The notes under the pieces are model-generated. The model ran no database searches. It had not been told where the DNA came from and was given only the letters and a program-made list of their open reading frames with translations. 64,000 nt of DNA from Prevotella corporis DSM 18810 = JCM 8529 (GTDB lineage: Bacteria > Bacteroidota > Bacteroidia > Bacteroidales > Bacteroidaceae): NCBI RefSeq assembly GCF_000430525.1, contig NZ_AUME01000001.1, forward strand, positions 160,787-224,786. Direction: 5' to 3'. Both the position numbers and the translations under genes were made by a program. Below, one piece after another: positions 44,664 through 53,593 of this stretch (the stretch's first letter is position 1; each line of letters begins with the position of its first letter).

Positions 44664-47165
44664 GTGAAAAAGCATATTTGTCTGATAATCCTCTGTATTC
44701 TGTCGGTGTTGCCTGGTGCAGCGCAGATGAAAATTTCGGGTGTCGTGGCCGACTCTCTCACCAGACAACCCGTGGCGAAGGCTAACGTTATGGTGTTGAA
44801 AAATGGTAAAACTGTGAGTTTCGCACGTACCGACGAGCATGGAAGATTCACCGTATCGACATCATTGTCATCATTACAACAGACTGAACTGCAGGCCACG
44901 GCAATGGGCTTCGAGAAGAAACGACAACCGCTCGCCAAGCCATCGGACAACCAGATACTCTTGTCGCAAAAGACTTTTGAGATGCAAGAGGTGATGGTCA
45001 AGGCAGGTCCAGTGACTGGAAGGAAAGACACCATTACGTTCGACCTTACCAGATACGCTTCAGAGCGCGACAACTCGCTGAAGGATGTGCTGAAGAAGCT
45101 ACCAGGAGTGCAAGTTGCTGGCAACGGACAGATAAGCGTCAACGGGAAGAATCTCAGCCGTTTCACCGTCGAGGGACTCGATTTGAGCGATGGACGATAT
45201 AATAAGCTGACTGAAAACATCAAGGCTAAAGATGTGAAAAAGGCCGAAGTCATAGAGCACGACCAGCCAATAAAGGCCCTGCGCAATAAGATTCACACCG
45301 ACAATGTGGCCATGAACGTGGTGTTGAAGGACTCAGCGCGTGACCAACTCTCTGTCACGCTACGCCCCTATTTCATGGTGGGCGAGCCAACTCATGTGGG
45401 TGGAACGGCGAATGCTATGCAGATAGGTCGGAACAGGCAGATGATGTACGACGTTGCATACGACCGCAGCGGTCGGGATGTAAGCGAAATCAACCGTCAG
45501 TTCAGCTTCGATTTCCGTGCACCGCAGCCCTCGACGCTCCCCGACTGGTATCCGGTGGCCTCGCTCCAAGCTCCAATCTCCGATAGCCGTCTCCGCTTCA
45601 ACACATCGCAGAATTACGGTGTGAGTCACCTGACGAAAACGAAAACCGATGCTGAGGTCCGATTCACGGCAGGTTACTTTCGTAATGTTCTTCGTCAACG
45701 AACCGACAACCACTCTGTTTATTATCTTGAGGATGCGCCGACGGAAACCTTGGAGAAGCGCAACCTTCTGTTGAAGGAAGATGAGCTCAACTTTGCCTTC
45801 AACCGAAAGTTGAACAACGATAATAGTTATGGCAACATCAAGTTCACCCTCGACGCTTCACAGAGCGATGCCCTCTCAATGCTGGAAAGCACAGGGAACG
45901 GGGCAACGAGCCAGCAAGTACGCAATCCCGAAATCAATCTTTCGGGCTACATCTCCAATACTTACACCAAGCGACGTGGAACGTTGAGCTGGAATTCCAT
46001 ACTCGACTACCACCACTCACGCAACGATCTCTATCTGGATGCCAGTCGTTCGTCGCTCAACAACAATCTCTGGCACACCAGTCACAGTCTGGAATGGTCA
46101 ACTCGAAGGAGATATGTCACGCAGACCTATGATGCCGAAGTGTCCATGGAGCATTTGAATGTGATTCACGGCGACACGAAACTCGCTTTTGCCACTTCTC
46201 CCTCATGGAGATACGAGCGAGGTAGGGTGAAACTAAGCTATACACAAGGAATCAACATGGATTACTATAGCCGAATGGACAAGTTGAGACTCTACCTCTT
46301 ACCATCGCTCTATTTTCAATACAAGAAGAGCAGTCGGACAGAAATTTCCACAAGATTGAGCTACGGCGAGTCAGGCAGCGACATATCCGACTTTGCCATT
46401 GGGAGCTATCGGAACAGCTACCGTTCGATTACTACTGCGCCAGATTTCATTGCCTCTGCCCGTTCGCTTAATTTCTTCATGAGCCACAGCTATAAGAAAC
46501 TGGTGCGGGAGTTCTTCGTTAACACACAAATCAGAGCCTTAAGAATGTGGAAAAACTCGGCGATGGATATGCGGATAAGCAATGGGAACTATCTCTACTC
46601 CACAGTTAAGCACAACAACCAGTACGACAATGTCAATGTTGGGATAACCATATCCAAGGGCTTCTACGACCTTCATCTGAAAACGGCCGTCACCATGAGC
46701 GGCGGTTACAGCCGTGGCGAGCAGTATTCGGCGGGCAACGTGGTGAAATACGACTATCGACAGTTGGCTTTCAACCCGACATTGTCGTTTGCGCCCTCGT
46801 GGATGCAGGTCGATTATGAAGGAAACTTCCAGCTCGGTAAATCCCATTCCGATAATGTCTCGTTGGCAACACTCTTCAATTGGAACCAGCGGCTGACGCT
46901 CACGTCAACCATATCGAATGTTGACATCTCGTTGATGGGCATGTTTTATCACAACGAGTTGCAGACGTCATCAACCGTTAATACCTTCCTTGCAGATGCA
47001 CAGGTCGTTTGGCGTCTGAAGCACGTGCGCCTTTCGGCTCAGTTGAGCAACATTCTCAACAAGCGGCCCTATGTCGAAACCTCCTATAGCGGTGTGGGAA
47101 TTTTCACCAATGAATATCAGCTGCGCCCGCGGGAGTTCCTCCTATCAGTCCAATTTTCCCTTTAG
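44664..47165 (+). CDS. TonB-receptor-like outer-membrane barrel linked to GLPGLI proteins
   Basis: About 833 residues: a signal peptide (MKKHICLIILCILSV..GAAQ), a carboxypeptidase-regulatory-like domain (about 22-105), a plug-like region (KDVLKKLPGVQVAGNGQISV, then KKAEVIEHDQPIKAL) and a beta-barrel ending in VQFSL. It is shorter than SusC or Oar proteins. There is no in-frame ATG before the signal peptide; I chose GTG 44664 because it gives a regular MKK signal peptide, but GTG 44655 is also possible. It is probably the barrel partner of the two GLPGLI proteins (inference from the operon). Confidence 0.83.
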   Translation: MKKHICLIILCILSVLPGAAQMKISGVVADSLTRQPVAKANVMVLKNGKTVSFARTDEHGRFTVSTSLSSLQQTELQATAMGFEKKRQPLAKPSDNQILLSQKTFEMQEVMVKAGPVTGRKDTITFDLTRYASERDNSLKDVLKKLPGVQVAGNGQISVNGKNLSRFTVEGLDLSDGRYNKLTENIKAKDVKKAEVIEHDQPIKALRNKIHTDNVAMNVVLKDSARDQLSVTLRPYFMVGEPTHVGGTANAMQIGRNRQMMYDVAYDRSGRDVSEINRQFSFDFRAPQPSTLPDWYPVASLQAPISDSRLRFNTSQNYGVSHLTKTKTDAEVRFTAGYFRNVLRQRTDNHSVYYLEDAPTETLEKRNLLLKEDELNFAFNRKLNNDNSYGNIKFTLDASQSDALSMLESTGNGATSQQVRNPEINLSGYISNTYTKRRGTLSWNSILDYHHSRNDLYLDASRSSLNNNLWHTSHSLEWSTRRRYVTQTYDAEVSMEHLNVIHGDTKLAFATSPSWRYERGRVKLSYTQGINMDYYSRMDKLRLYLLPSLYFQYKKSSRTEISTRLSYGESGSDISDFAIGSYRNSYRSITTAPDFIASARSLNFFMSHSYKKLVREFFVNTQIRALRMWKNSAMDMRISNGNYLYSTVKHNNQYDNVNVGITISKGFYDLHLKTAVTMSGGYSRGEQYSAGNVVKYDYRQLAFNPTLSFAPSWMQVDYEGNFQLGKSHSDNVSLATLFNWNQRLTLTSTISNVDISLMGMFYHNELQTSSTVNTFLADAQVVWRLKHVRLSAQLSNILNKRPYVETSYSGVGIFTNEYQLRPREFLLSVQFSL

Positions 47166-47330
47166 TTGGTTAACAATAGCCAATAAGTGGCAGTCTTTGT
47201 GATATTCCCTGTTTCAGTTAGTCATAAAGATAGCCACTTCTTTGTGCCAAGCTAAGCACCCACCTTGCAGTCTTTTTGCAACGATATTGTAAAGTGTTGA
47301 AAATCAGCACGATATCTTTCTGTTAGCAAA

Positions 47331-47396
47331 AGGTCACCTTTTACATGCTGATAGGTCACCTATCATCGTGCGAAAGCTTAGGTTTTGAAAATAGAT
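47331..47396 (+). repeat. 22-bp phased palindrome array, copy 6, with conserved flank
   Basis: Units start at 47331, 47353 and 47375, with cores AGGTCACCT, AGGTCACCT and AGCTTAGGT; the first two are perfect dyads apart from the centre. Exactly 44 bp upstream (47287) is TTGTAAAGTGTTGAAAATCA. It lies in the 417-bp convergent gap between the barrel gene and the aldose epimerase gene. The rest of the gap is AT-rich, with no gene or strong terminator. Confidence 0.85.
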
Positions 47397-47582
47397 TGAT
47401 AACCTATTATTGTTTTTTGATTAATTGAATATGCAATAGTTGATGAAGTTACAAATTGTAATAAAATCGTATTAATAGAGTGCTATTCTTTCTATTATTG
47501 GATGAAAAATAAGCCTTTTTCGTGTCAAATATGCAGTTTTGTTTTAAAATTGTAAGCAAATTTAAACATCCTTATTCGGAAT

Positions 47583-48449
47583 TTATTTGATGGTAATAAT
47601 ATATTCACTCATGAAACTTGCACCTGGCTGCAGATGGTTCATGAGATATCGGTCCTTGAACTCTCCGCAATAGTTTTCTGCATCTGCAATCCCATACCAC
47701 GGTTCTATGCAAAGGAAAGGCGCATTCTTACCGTAGGGAGTCCAAATTCCTACGGCCGGAGTGTTGAAATGAAGCGATACTTGCGGCATTCCTTTTCTAT
47801 TAAGTAACTGTATGTCATTAAGTTGGCAGCGGTCGAAGACCAAAGCGTCATCCTTGAAAGTCTGTTCGTCGAACTCCAATATGCCTTCGTCAGTCTCAAA
47901 GTCTTTGTAGGCTTCCAGTCGGTTACCCTCGTGGTTGAGAACCGTGCGCTCCAACTTTTCTTGGCTGAGTTTCAGGTAGCCCTTGACAGGCTCACCCTCT
48001 TTCATATCGGGAATATTGAAGGCCGGATGTCCGCCTATCTGAAAGTGAATCTCTTTATCGTCAATGTTCTGTACGTGCCAGACGGCGTGTATCTTGTTTC
48101 TTTCCAGTTTATAGCTGATTCCCAGAATGAAGTGGAAAGGATAATTTTCATAACTTTCCGCTGTGTCATGCAAACTGTAAACCAACCGATTGTTTTCTCG
48201 CTTGATGAGTTTGAACTTCGAATCGCGCGCAAACCCGTGTCTTTTGGCATGGTATTCCTTTCCGTCAACTCTGAAAGTGTCGTGCCATACTGCACCAACA
48301 ATAGGAAAAAGGATGGGAGAGCGTCGGCCCCAGTATCTTTTGTCACCTTGCCACAGGTATTCCCTCCCATTCTCGTCCTTGATACTCGACAGTTCAGCGC
48401 CTAAGTCTGAGACTTGAATTGTCAGATAGTCATTTGCTATTTTTTCCAT
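47583..48449 (-). CDS. Aldose 1-epimerase family protein (LacX-like)
   Basis: A 288-residue sugar mutarotase-like protein of the galactose-mutarotase superfamily. Recognisable features are RRSPILFPIVGAVW, the catalytic-type His segments KRHGFARDS and IGGHPAFNIP, and the C-terminal FLCIEPWYGIAD. This subgroup (YeaD/LacX-like) has uncertain substrate specificity; hexose or hexose-6-phosphate epimerisation is plausible. It is a single gene with a -7 box 72 bases upstream. Confidence 0.88.
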   Translation of the reverse strand: MEKIANDYLTIQVSDLGAELSSIKDENGREYLWQGDKRYWGRRSPILFPIVGAVWHDTFRVDGKEYHAKRHGFARDSKFKLIKRENNRLVYSLHDTAESYENYPFHFILGISYKLERNKIHAVWHVQNIDDKEIHFQIGGHPAFNIPDMKEGEPVKGYLKLSQEKLERTVLNHEGNRLEAYKDFETDEGILEFDEQTFKDDALVFDRCQLNDIQLLNRKGMPQVSLHFNTPAVGIWTPYGKNAPFLCIEPWYGIADAENYCGEFKDRYLMNHLQPGASFMSEYIITIK

Positions 48450-48520
48450 GTCGCTATGTTGTTTCCGAAATAATTTGAAAGCCTACTGTTTCTTTTAGAA
48501 TGATTAGGCTGGTGGTCTTG

Positions 48521-48528
48521 CAAAGTTA
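48521..48528 (-). promoter_or_regulatory. -7 box of the aldose epimerase promoter
   Basis: Minus strand reads TAACTTTG; a weak ATTG lies 18 bases upstream. Confidence 0.45.
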
Positions 48529-48655
48529 AGGATAAAAATTGAAAGCCAATACCTAATTTTCCATGTTTATTTTCCTTTTTCAAGGTCAAATCGTCCAAAA
48601 GTGATAACAAATTGAAAGAAAATTGCAGATAAATTCATTTTTTGTCATTAAAATA

Positions 48656-48686
48656 TTTGCCATATCATTTTTATAATGTACTTTTG
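48656..48686 (+). promoter_or_regulatory. Promoter of the first yitT gene
   Basis: TTTG at 48656-48659, a 19-base spacer and TACTTTTG at 48679-48686. The leader to the ATG at 48798 is unusually long, about 105 bases. Confidence 0.7.
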
Positions 48687-48797
48687 TACCGCCTTATTGA
48701 TAGAAAGACATTCTATTTAAACCGTATTGTAATTAAAAACCGTGGGATTACTGATTCCATTAACCTTTGAGAATAATAATTTTAACCGTGTACAAAA

Positions 48798-49763
48798 ATG
48801 AATAACAATGTAAAGATTACTACTCTTTTCACCCCCGAAAAAGTAAATGCGAGCATGTTGCAGGTAAAGTCTATCCTATCTACAAAGAAATTCTGGGTAG
48901 AATTATTCATCATGACCGCGGGTATGTTCGTAGCAGCGCTGGGCGTTTATTTCTTCTTGATTCCAAGTAAACTGATTATCGGTTCAATAACAGGTTTGTC
49001 TTTGGTACTCGCAAAGTTGATGCCTTTTATTTCAGTTGGAACCATTATCTTCGTAATAAATGCCATTTTGCTTGTCCTCTCTTTTGTTTTAATTGGTAAT
49101 GAGTTCGGTGCGAAGACTGTATATACAGCTCTGATTTTAGGTCCGATGATCGATTTCATTGGCTCTATTTTCCCAATGTCCGAATCTATCTTTGCCGTTC
49201 ATGTCGCAGGGCAGGTGATAGCCAATCCGTGGTTCGATTTGCTGTGCTTCGTAGTTATATTAAGTGCCTCACAGAGCATCCTCTTCAGTATTAACGCCTC
49301 CACTGGTGGTCTCGACATCCTTGGTAAAATTATTAATAAATACACAGGTGTGAGCCTCGGAACGTCTGTGAGCGTAGGCGGAGCACTCATCTGCTGCACG
49401 GCATTTGCCATCAACGATGTTAACTTGGTTGTTATAGGATTGATTGGTACGTGGCTCAACGGTATCATTATCAACCACTTCATGGTTGGTATGAGTGGGA
49501 GAAGACGTGTCTTTATCATTTCAAAGGATTACGAAAAAATCATGGATTACGTCATTAATGTCATCAAGCGTGGCGTAACGATGCACGAAATTATCGGTGG
49601 CTTCAGCCATGAGAAGTCAATGCAGCTGGAGATTATTCTCACGGGTGACGACCTTCAGAAACTGATGGCTTATCTTGGAGACGAGCACATCGAATCATTC
49701 GTAACAACAGACAATGTAAATGAAGTGTATGGTCTTTGGAACAGAAGATCGAAAAAGCACTAA
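48798..49763 (+). CDS. YitT family membrane protein, copy 1
   Basis: A 321-residue membrane protein with about five to six transmembrane helices in the N-terminal YitT domain (MFVAALGVYFFLIPSKLIIGS, then NASTGGLDILGKII) and a cytoplasmic C-terminal DUF2179 domain (about 235-315: RRRVFIISKDYEKIMDYVI, then SFVTTDNVNEVYG). Function is unknown. A hairpin follows directly, then the porin-like gene. Confidence 0.88.
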   Translation: MNNNVKITTLFTPEKVNASMLQVKSILSTKKFWVELFIMTAGMFVAALGVYFFLIPSKLIIGSITGLSLVLAKLMPFISVGTIIFVINAILLVLSFVLIGNEFGAKTVYTALILGPMIDFIGSIFPMSESIFAVHVAGQVIANPWFDLLCFVVILSASQSILFSINASTGGLDILGKIINKYTGVSLGTSVSVGGALICCTAFAINDVNLVVIGLIGTWLNGIIINHFMVGMSGRRRVFIISKDYEKIMDYVINVIKRGVTMHEIIGGFSHEKSMQLEIILTGDDLQKLMAYLGDEHIESFVTTDNVNEVYGLWNRRSKKH

Positions 49764-49779
49764 TTGAAAAATATTTGAG

Positions 49780-49818
49780 TTCCACAGAGCTACTTGTCTC
49801 TGTGGAATTATTTTGTTT
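49780..49818 (+). terminator. Hairpin between yitT copy 1 and the porin-like gene
   Basis: Stem TTCCACAGAG / CTCTGTGGAA with an eight-base loop, followed by TTATTTTGTTTTA. It fills the 71-base gap, so it may be a terminator or may reduce read-through into the porin-like gene. Confidence 0.75.
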
Positions 49819-49834
49819 TATATTAACTGATATT

Positions 49835-50860
49835 ATGAATTTTAGAACTATTTTTGCGCTATTGGTTTTGAGTTGCACCACTGCGACGGCACAGAATAAT
49901 AAACCTTTGAATCTCACTGTTGAGGCGCGTGGTGACTATCAGTACACCTCTGTTGATGGAGAGAAGAACAAAGACCAAAGCGGTTTTAAGGGAAACATTG
50001 TTGATTTTGTGTTGAAAGGCGATCTTTCGCCAAAATTCTCCTATGCTTACCGTCAAAGACTCAACGGAATCAACAAGGATTATACATTCTTTGATGCTAC
50101 CGACTGGCTTTATTTGAAGTATAAACCCACGAATAATCTGTCGCTTATTGCTGGTAAGTACATTGTGCTTGTGGCTGGTTGGGAGTTGTATCCAGCACCA
50201 ATCGACTGTTATTTCCTTTCTGAGTTTTGCTACAACTTCCCTTGTTATCAGTGGGGATTGGCAGGAGAATATGTCACCAATAGCAAGAAAGATGCTTTTG
50301 TCGCTCAGGTTTGCCAGAGCCCTTATCAGAAACCGTACAAGAACAGGACAGGTAACAGCGCAGACATGTATGCCTACAACTTGCAATGGATGGGTGTTCA
50401 CGGCTTTTATGAGTCAAACTGGTCAGTCAATCTCTTAGAATATGCTCCTAATAAATTCATCAACTACATCTCGTTAGGCAACAGATTCCACTTTGGTGAG
50501 AAAGTTCAGTTGGAGTTGGATTTCATGAATCGGGCCGCTTCACATCAGGCTTTTTTCGGTAAAGACTGCTCTGTCGTGGGGCAAGTGTCATACCAACCTA
50601 CTGAGAAAGTAAATGTTTTTGCTAAGGCAAGTTATGAAGTTAACAAGTCTGGTACCGATGCTGACGTGGCGGTTCAAGATGGAACGGAGTTGACGCGCAT
50701 AGGTGCGGGTATGGAGTATTTCCCGTTAAAGGACAAGAACGTTCGTGTTCATGGATATTACAGCTACGCATTTGGAAAGAACACCAATCCCAATGGCACC
50801 GTCCGCGATAAAGAATCGCAGGTGAATGTCGGTGTTACTTGGAGAGTAAAAGTTCTCTAA
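49835..50860 (+). CDS. Porin-like outer-membrane beta-barrel protein
   Basis: A 341-residue protein beginning MNFRTIFALLVLSCTTATAQ, a clear signal peptide. An in-frame extension back to 49736 runs through the upstream hairpin and the end of yitT and is rejected. The mature part alternates polar and hydrophobic residues in strand-length blocks (PKFSYAYRQRLNGINKDYTF, then KVQLELDFMNRAA) and ends in GVTWRVKVL. It resembles phosphate-selective porin O/P-type barrels of Bacteroidota; the solute is unknown. A terminator follows. Confidence 0.83.
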   Translation: MNFRTIFALLVLSCTTATAQNNKPLNLTVEARGDYQYTSVDGEKNKDQSGFKGNIVDFVLKGDLSPKFSYAYRQRLNGINKDYTFFDATDWLYLKYKPTNNLSLIAGKYIVLVAGWELYPAPIDCYFLSEFCYNFPCYQWGLAGEYVTNSKKDAFVAQVCQSPYQKPYKNRTGNSADMYAYNLQWMGVHGFYESNWSVNLLEYAPNKFINYISLGNRFHFGEKVQLELDFMNRAASHQAFFGKDCSVVGQVSYQPTEKVNVFAKASYEVNKSGTDADVAVQDGTELTRIGAGMEYFPLKDKNVRVHGYYSYAFGKNTNPNGTVRDKESQVNVGVTWRVKVL

Positions 50861-50878
50861 TATAAAATATTATCTGAG

Positions 50879-50912
50879 GGAAGTGCTTGTGAAAAGTACT
50901 TCCTTTCTTTTG
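50879..50912 (+). terminator. Terminator of the porin-like gene
   Basis: Stem GGAAGTGCTT / AAGTACTTCC (one G-U), then TTTCTTTTGTT; about 20 bases after the stop. Confidence 0.8.
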
Positions 50913-51237
50913 TTACAGATTGTAAGTTGGTGGTGATATTTACCCCTTGCTACTATTGTTTTTAGTTATTTTTTTAAGTTATACAGTTGTTTTTATAACC
51001 AAATGTTTTAATCTGTAACATTCTAATCGAAGCTGAATTAGTTGAAAAGATGAGTTCTTTTGTTTTTATTGAATTGTTATTAATTCTCTTATATTTAGCG
51101 TTTTATATGTAAACAACACCTGTTTTAATCATTTCTTTGTCCCTTTCTCCCTTGACTGCTTACTGCTAAAACCCGTTCCGAACAGCTATTTTATCAACTT
51201 ATTTAGTTAATTTCTTTACTATTTCATCTTTCTGTTG

Positions 51238-51245
51238 TATCTTTG
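51238..51245 (+). promoter_or_regulatory. -7 box of the second yitT promoter
   Basis: TATCTTTG, about 90 bases before the YitT ATG; weak -33 box. The transcript would carry the leader frame at 51288. Confidence 0.55.
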
Positions 51246-51287
51246 TACTCGAAAAATATAACAATTTACTATAAGGAGGACTTGAAA

Positions 51288-51323
51288 ATGCCCTTATATT
51301 GTATAGAATTAACTTTGGATTAA
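51288..51323 (+). CDS. Possible 11-codon leader peptide with a strong Shine-Dalgarno
   Basis: ATG at 51288 opens an 11-residue frame (MPLYCIELTLD) that stops 12 bases before the YitT ATG. It is preceded by TAAGGAGGA about nine bases upstream, a near-perfect Shine-Dalgarno sequence of a kind rarely used in Bacteroidota. It lies downstream of the predicted start of transcription. It may be a translated leader that controls the next gene, or only a stray SD; there is no homology evidence. Confidence 0.35.
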   Translation: MPLYCIELTLD

Positions 51324-51335
51324 AATTTAATAGTT

Positions 51336-52244
51336 ATGGTTGAAAGTCAGCTAAAGAACGTGTTTCGTGAGGTAAAGAATTTCCTTTTTATTGCCATTGC
51401 TATCTCAATAGCAAGTTTTGGCTGGTGTGCGTTCATCTTGCCCCATAAGATTCCTATTGGTGGAATAGCCGGTTTTTCGTCGGTGGTGTTCTGGGGAATG
51501 CAGATCCCTGTGCAATACACTTACTTCGTGTTGAATATCACCTTGCTTTTGGTAGCCTTGCGGATTTTGGGTTGGAGGTTTTGCGTCCGAACCATCTTCT
51601 CTGTTGTGGTATTTACGTTGCAAACGTCGTTTTTTCAGTCGGTTTTGGCTGGCCAGACTTTGTTTGTCGATCAGCCTTTCTTGGCCTGTGTGATTGGCGG
51701 AGCTTTGCTTGGAATTGGTACGGGTATCGCTTTGCAGTACAATGCCAGCACTGGAGGCTCTGATGTCATAGCGGCGATGATCAACAAGCACCACGACGTG
51801 TCGTTGGGGAAGGTGATTTTGGCTTGCGACCTGATAATCATCACTTCGGGATACGTTGTTTTGAAGAACTGGGAGAACATCATTTACGGCTACATTGCCC
51901 TGTTTGTCATGACCTCCGTTGTGGATTATGTCATTAATGGCTTGCGAGGCTCAGTCCAGTTCTTTGTCGTCTCGGAGAAGTGGCAGGAGATTGGAAATGC
52001 AATCAATAACGATGTGCAACGTGGCTGCACTTTAATCGACGCGCGTGGCTTCTATACAGGCAGGGAGGTAGGCATGCTTTTCATTTTGGCCCGTAGGGCA
52101 GAGACGAGGGAAATATTCCAAGTAATTGACCAAATCGACCCCGAAGCGTTTGTCTCTCAGAGTGCCGTGAATGGTGTTTATGGCATCGGATTTGACAAGA
52201 TGAAGGTGGGAAAGCGTAAAAAGTTGACAGCGAACGAGGTTTAA
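51336..52244 (+). CDS. YitT family membrane protein, copy 2
   Basis: A 302-residue paralogue of the YitT protein at 48.8 kb. The N-terminal membrane domain has five to six helices (AISIASFGWCAFILPHKIPIGG, then NASTGGSDVIAAMINKHHDVS) and the C-terminal DUF2179 domain covers about 220-295. The two copies share layout and key motifs but have diverged strongly. It is 27 bases upstream of mnmA, which has its own -7 box. Function is unknown. Confidence 0.88.
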   Translation: MVESQLKNVFREVKNFLFIAIAISIASFGWCAFILPHKIPIGGIAGFSSVVFWGMQIPVQYTYFVLNITLLLVALRILGWRFCVRTIFSVVVFTLQTSFFQSVLAGQTLFVDQPFLACVIGGALLGIGTGIALQYNASTGGSDVIAAMINKHHDVSLGKVILACDLIIITSGYVVLKNWENIIYGYIALFVMTSVVDYVINGLRGSVQFFVVSEKWQEIGNAINNDVQRGCTLIDARGFYTGREVGMLFILARRAETREIFQVIDQIDPEAFVSQSAVNGVYGIGFDKMKVGKRKKLTANEV

Positions 52245-52259
52245 GTTCTTGGAAAATAG

Positions 52260-52267
52260 TAACTTTG
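52260..52267 (+). promoter_or_regulatory. -7 box of a possible mnmA promoter
   Basis: TAACTTTG only four bases before the mnmA ATG. If used, the transcript would be leaderless, so it may be fortuitous. Confidence 0.3.
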
Positions 52268-52271
52268 CAGC

Positions 52272-53438
52272 ATGAATTATGATGAGATTAAAGATCAGCG
52301 AATTGCCGTTCTTTTGTCAGGCGGCGTCGATAGCTCGGTTGTTGTCCATGAGTTTGCCCAATATGGGCTGACTCCCGATTGCTTCTACATCAGGATTGGG
52401 CCTGAGGAGAAGGAGGAATGGGACTGCAACTCCGAGGAAGACCTTGAGATGGCTACTTCTGTTGCGCGCCGTTATGGTTGTCGGCTCGAAGTGATCGATT
52501 GCCATAAGGAGTATTGGAATCAGGTGACGAAATACACAATGGAGAAGGTGAAGGCTGGGTTCACGCCTAATCCTGACGTGATGTGCAATCGGATGATAAA
52601 GTTTGGTGCTTTCGACGAGAAGCGTGGGCATGACTATGATCTCATTGCCACTGGTCATTATGCCCAGACCGAATGGATAGATGGTAAGAAATGGCTCTGC
52701 ACAAGTCCAGATCCGGTTAAGGATCAGACCGACTTCCTGGCCCAGATATACGACTGGCAGCTGAGGAAAGCAGTCTTTCCGATTGGTCACTATGCCAAGA
52801 ATGAGGTGCGCGAGATTGCAGAGCGAGAGCATCTCATCAATGCAAAGCGCAAGGATTCGCAAGGCATCTGCTTCTTAGGGAATATCGATTACAACGAGTA
52901 TGTACGTCGATATCTTGGTGAACAGGTTGGCGATGTTGTTGAATTGGAGACTGGTCGGAAAATAGGCCAGCACAAAGGACTTTGGTTCCACACGATAGGA
53001 CAGCGCAAAGGATTAGGTTTTGGTGGCGGACCGTGGTTTGTGGTCAAGAAAGATGTCGGTAGCAACGTGCTTTTTGTCAGCCACGGTTATGATCCAGAGA
53101 CCGCTTACAAAAAGGATTTCAAGGTTCACGACCTGCATTGGTTGACATCCTCTCCCAGTTCTTCCGATAAGACGGCTTCTTCTGCTGACAACGGTTTGGC
53201 TGCGGTGGCTGGCGAAGTTCCCGCAGATAGGATTCCGATAACCTTTAAGATTCGTCACACACCTGAGTTCCACAGAGGCTATCTGGAAATGTCTGTACCG
53301 TCGGCAACCTCGGCTGTCTCGTCAGAGGCTGTCATCCATTCCGCGGAGAAAATTCACGGAGTGGCGCCTGGTCAATTCTGTGTCATTTACGATGAGGCAC
53401 ATCATCGCTGCTTCGGGTCGGCAGAGATTACGGTTTAG
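52272..53438 (+). CDS. mnmA: tRNA-specific 2-thiouridylase MnmA
   Basis: Thiolates U34 of tRNA-Lys, -Glu and -Gln. The 388 residues contain the PP-loop SGGVDSSVV (about 16-24), the catalytic cysteine in PNPDVMCNRMIKFG and the second cysteine in DSQGICFLGN; all are intact. The C-terminal beta-barrel carries two insertions unusual for the family: a Ser/Ala-rich stretch after HDLHWLTS (about 295-318) and a second (about 341-355). The family's C-terminal GQFCVIYDE and CFGSAEI are present. It follows the second yitT gene closely. Confidence 0.95.
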   Translation: MNYDEIKDQRIAVLLSGGVDSSVVVHEFAQYGLTPDCFYIRIGPEEKEEWDCNSEEDLEMATSVARRYGCRLEVIDCHKEYWNQVTKYTMEKVKAGFTPNPDVMCNRMIKFGAFDEKRGHDYDLIATGHYAQTEWIDGKKWLCTSPDPVKDQTDFLAQIYDWQLRKAVFPIGHYAKNEVREIAEREHLINAKRKDSQGICFLGNIDYNEYVRRYLGEQVGDVVELETGRKIGQHKGLWFHTIGQRKGLGFGGGPWFVVKKDVGSNVLFVSHGYDPETAYKKDFKVHDLHWLTSSPSSSDKTASSADNGLAAVAGEVPADRIPITFKIRHTPEFHRGYLEMSVPSATSAVSSEAVIHSAEKIHGVAPGQFCVIYDEAHHRCFGSAEITV

Positions 53439-53593
53439 GCTTGATGTGCGCATGAGTTGAGTTGGGCCATTCGTCAGAATCTCTTAGAGTGTTCTGCCGA
53501 TTTGAAGCGAGATGAAAATATTTTACAACACGGTCTTCCGTTTCGCCGCTTGTAAGCATTTGAAAATAAGCACGTTGAGGTCTGCAATGTAAA

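Larger units (their letters stand above)
48450..48797. other. Divergent intergenic region upstream of the first yitT gene
   Basis: A 348-bp AT-rich gap with promoters for both neighbours. The first YitT gene has a leader of about 105 bases; I find no clear riboswitch fold in it. Confidence 0.55.
50861..51335. other. AT-rich region between the porin-like gene and yitT copy 2
   Basis: A 475-bp gap holding the porin-gene terminator, the promoter of the second yitT gene and the short leader frame at 51288-51323. A stretch near 50925-50975 (TTGTAAGTTGG, then TTTACCCCTTGC) faintly resembles the 22-bp array and its flank but is too degraded to call. Confidence 0.5.

Noticed and set aside
49736..49834. 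A 33-residue extension of the porin-like protein
   Set aside because: It overlaps the end of yitT and a terminator hairpin, and would bury a clear signal peptide.
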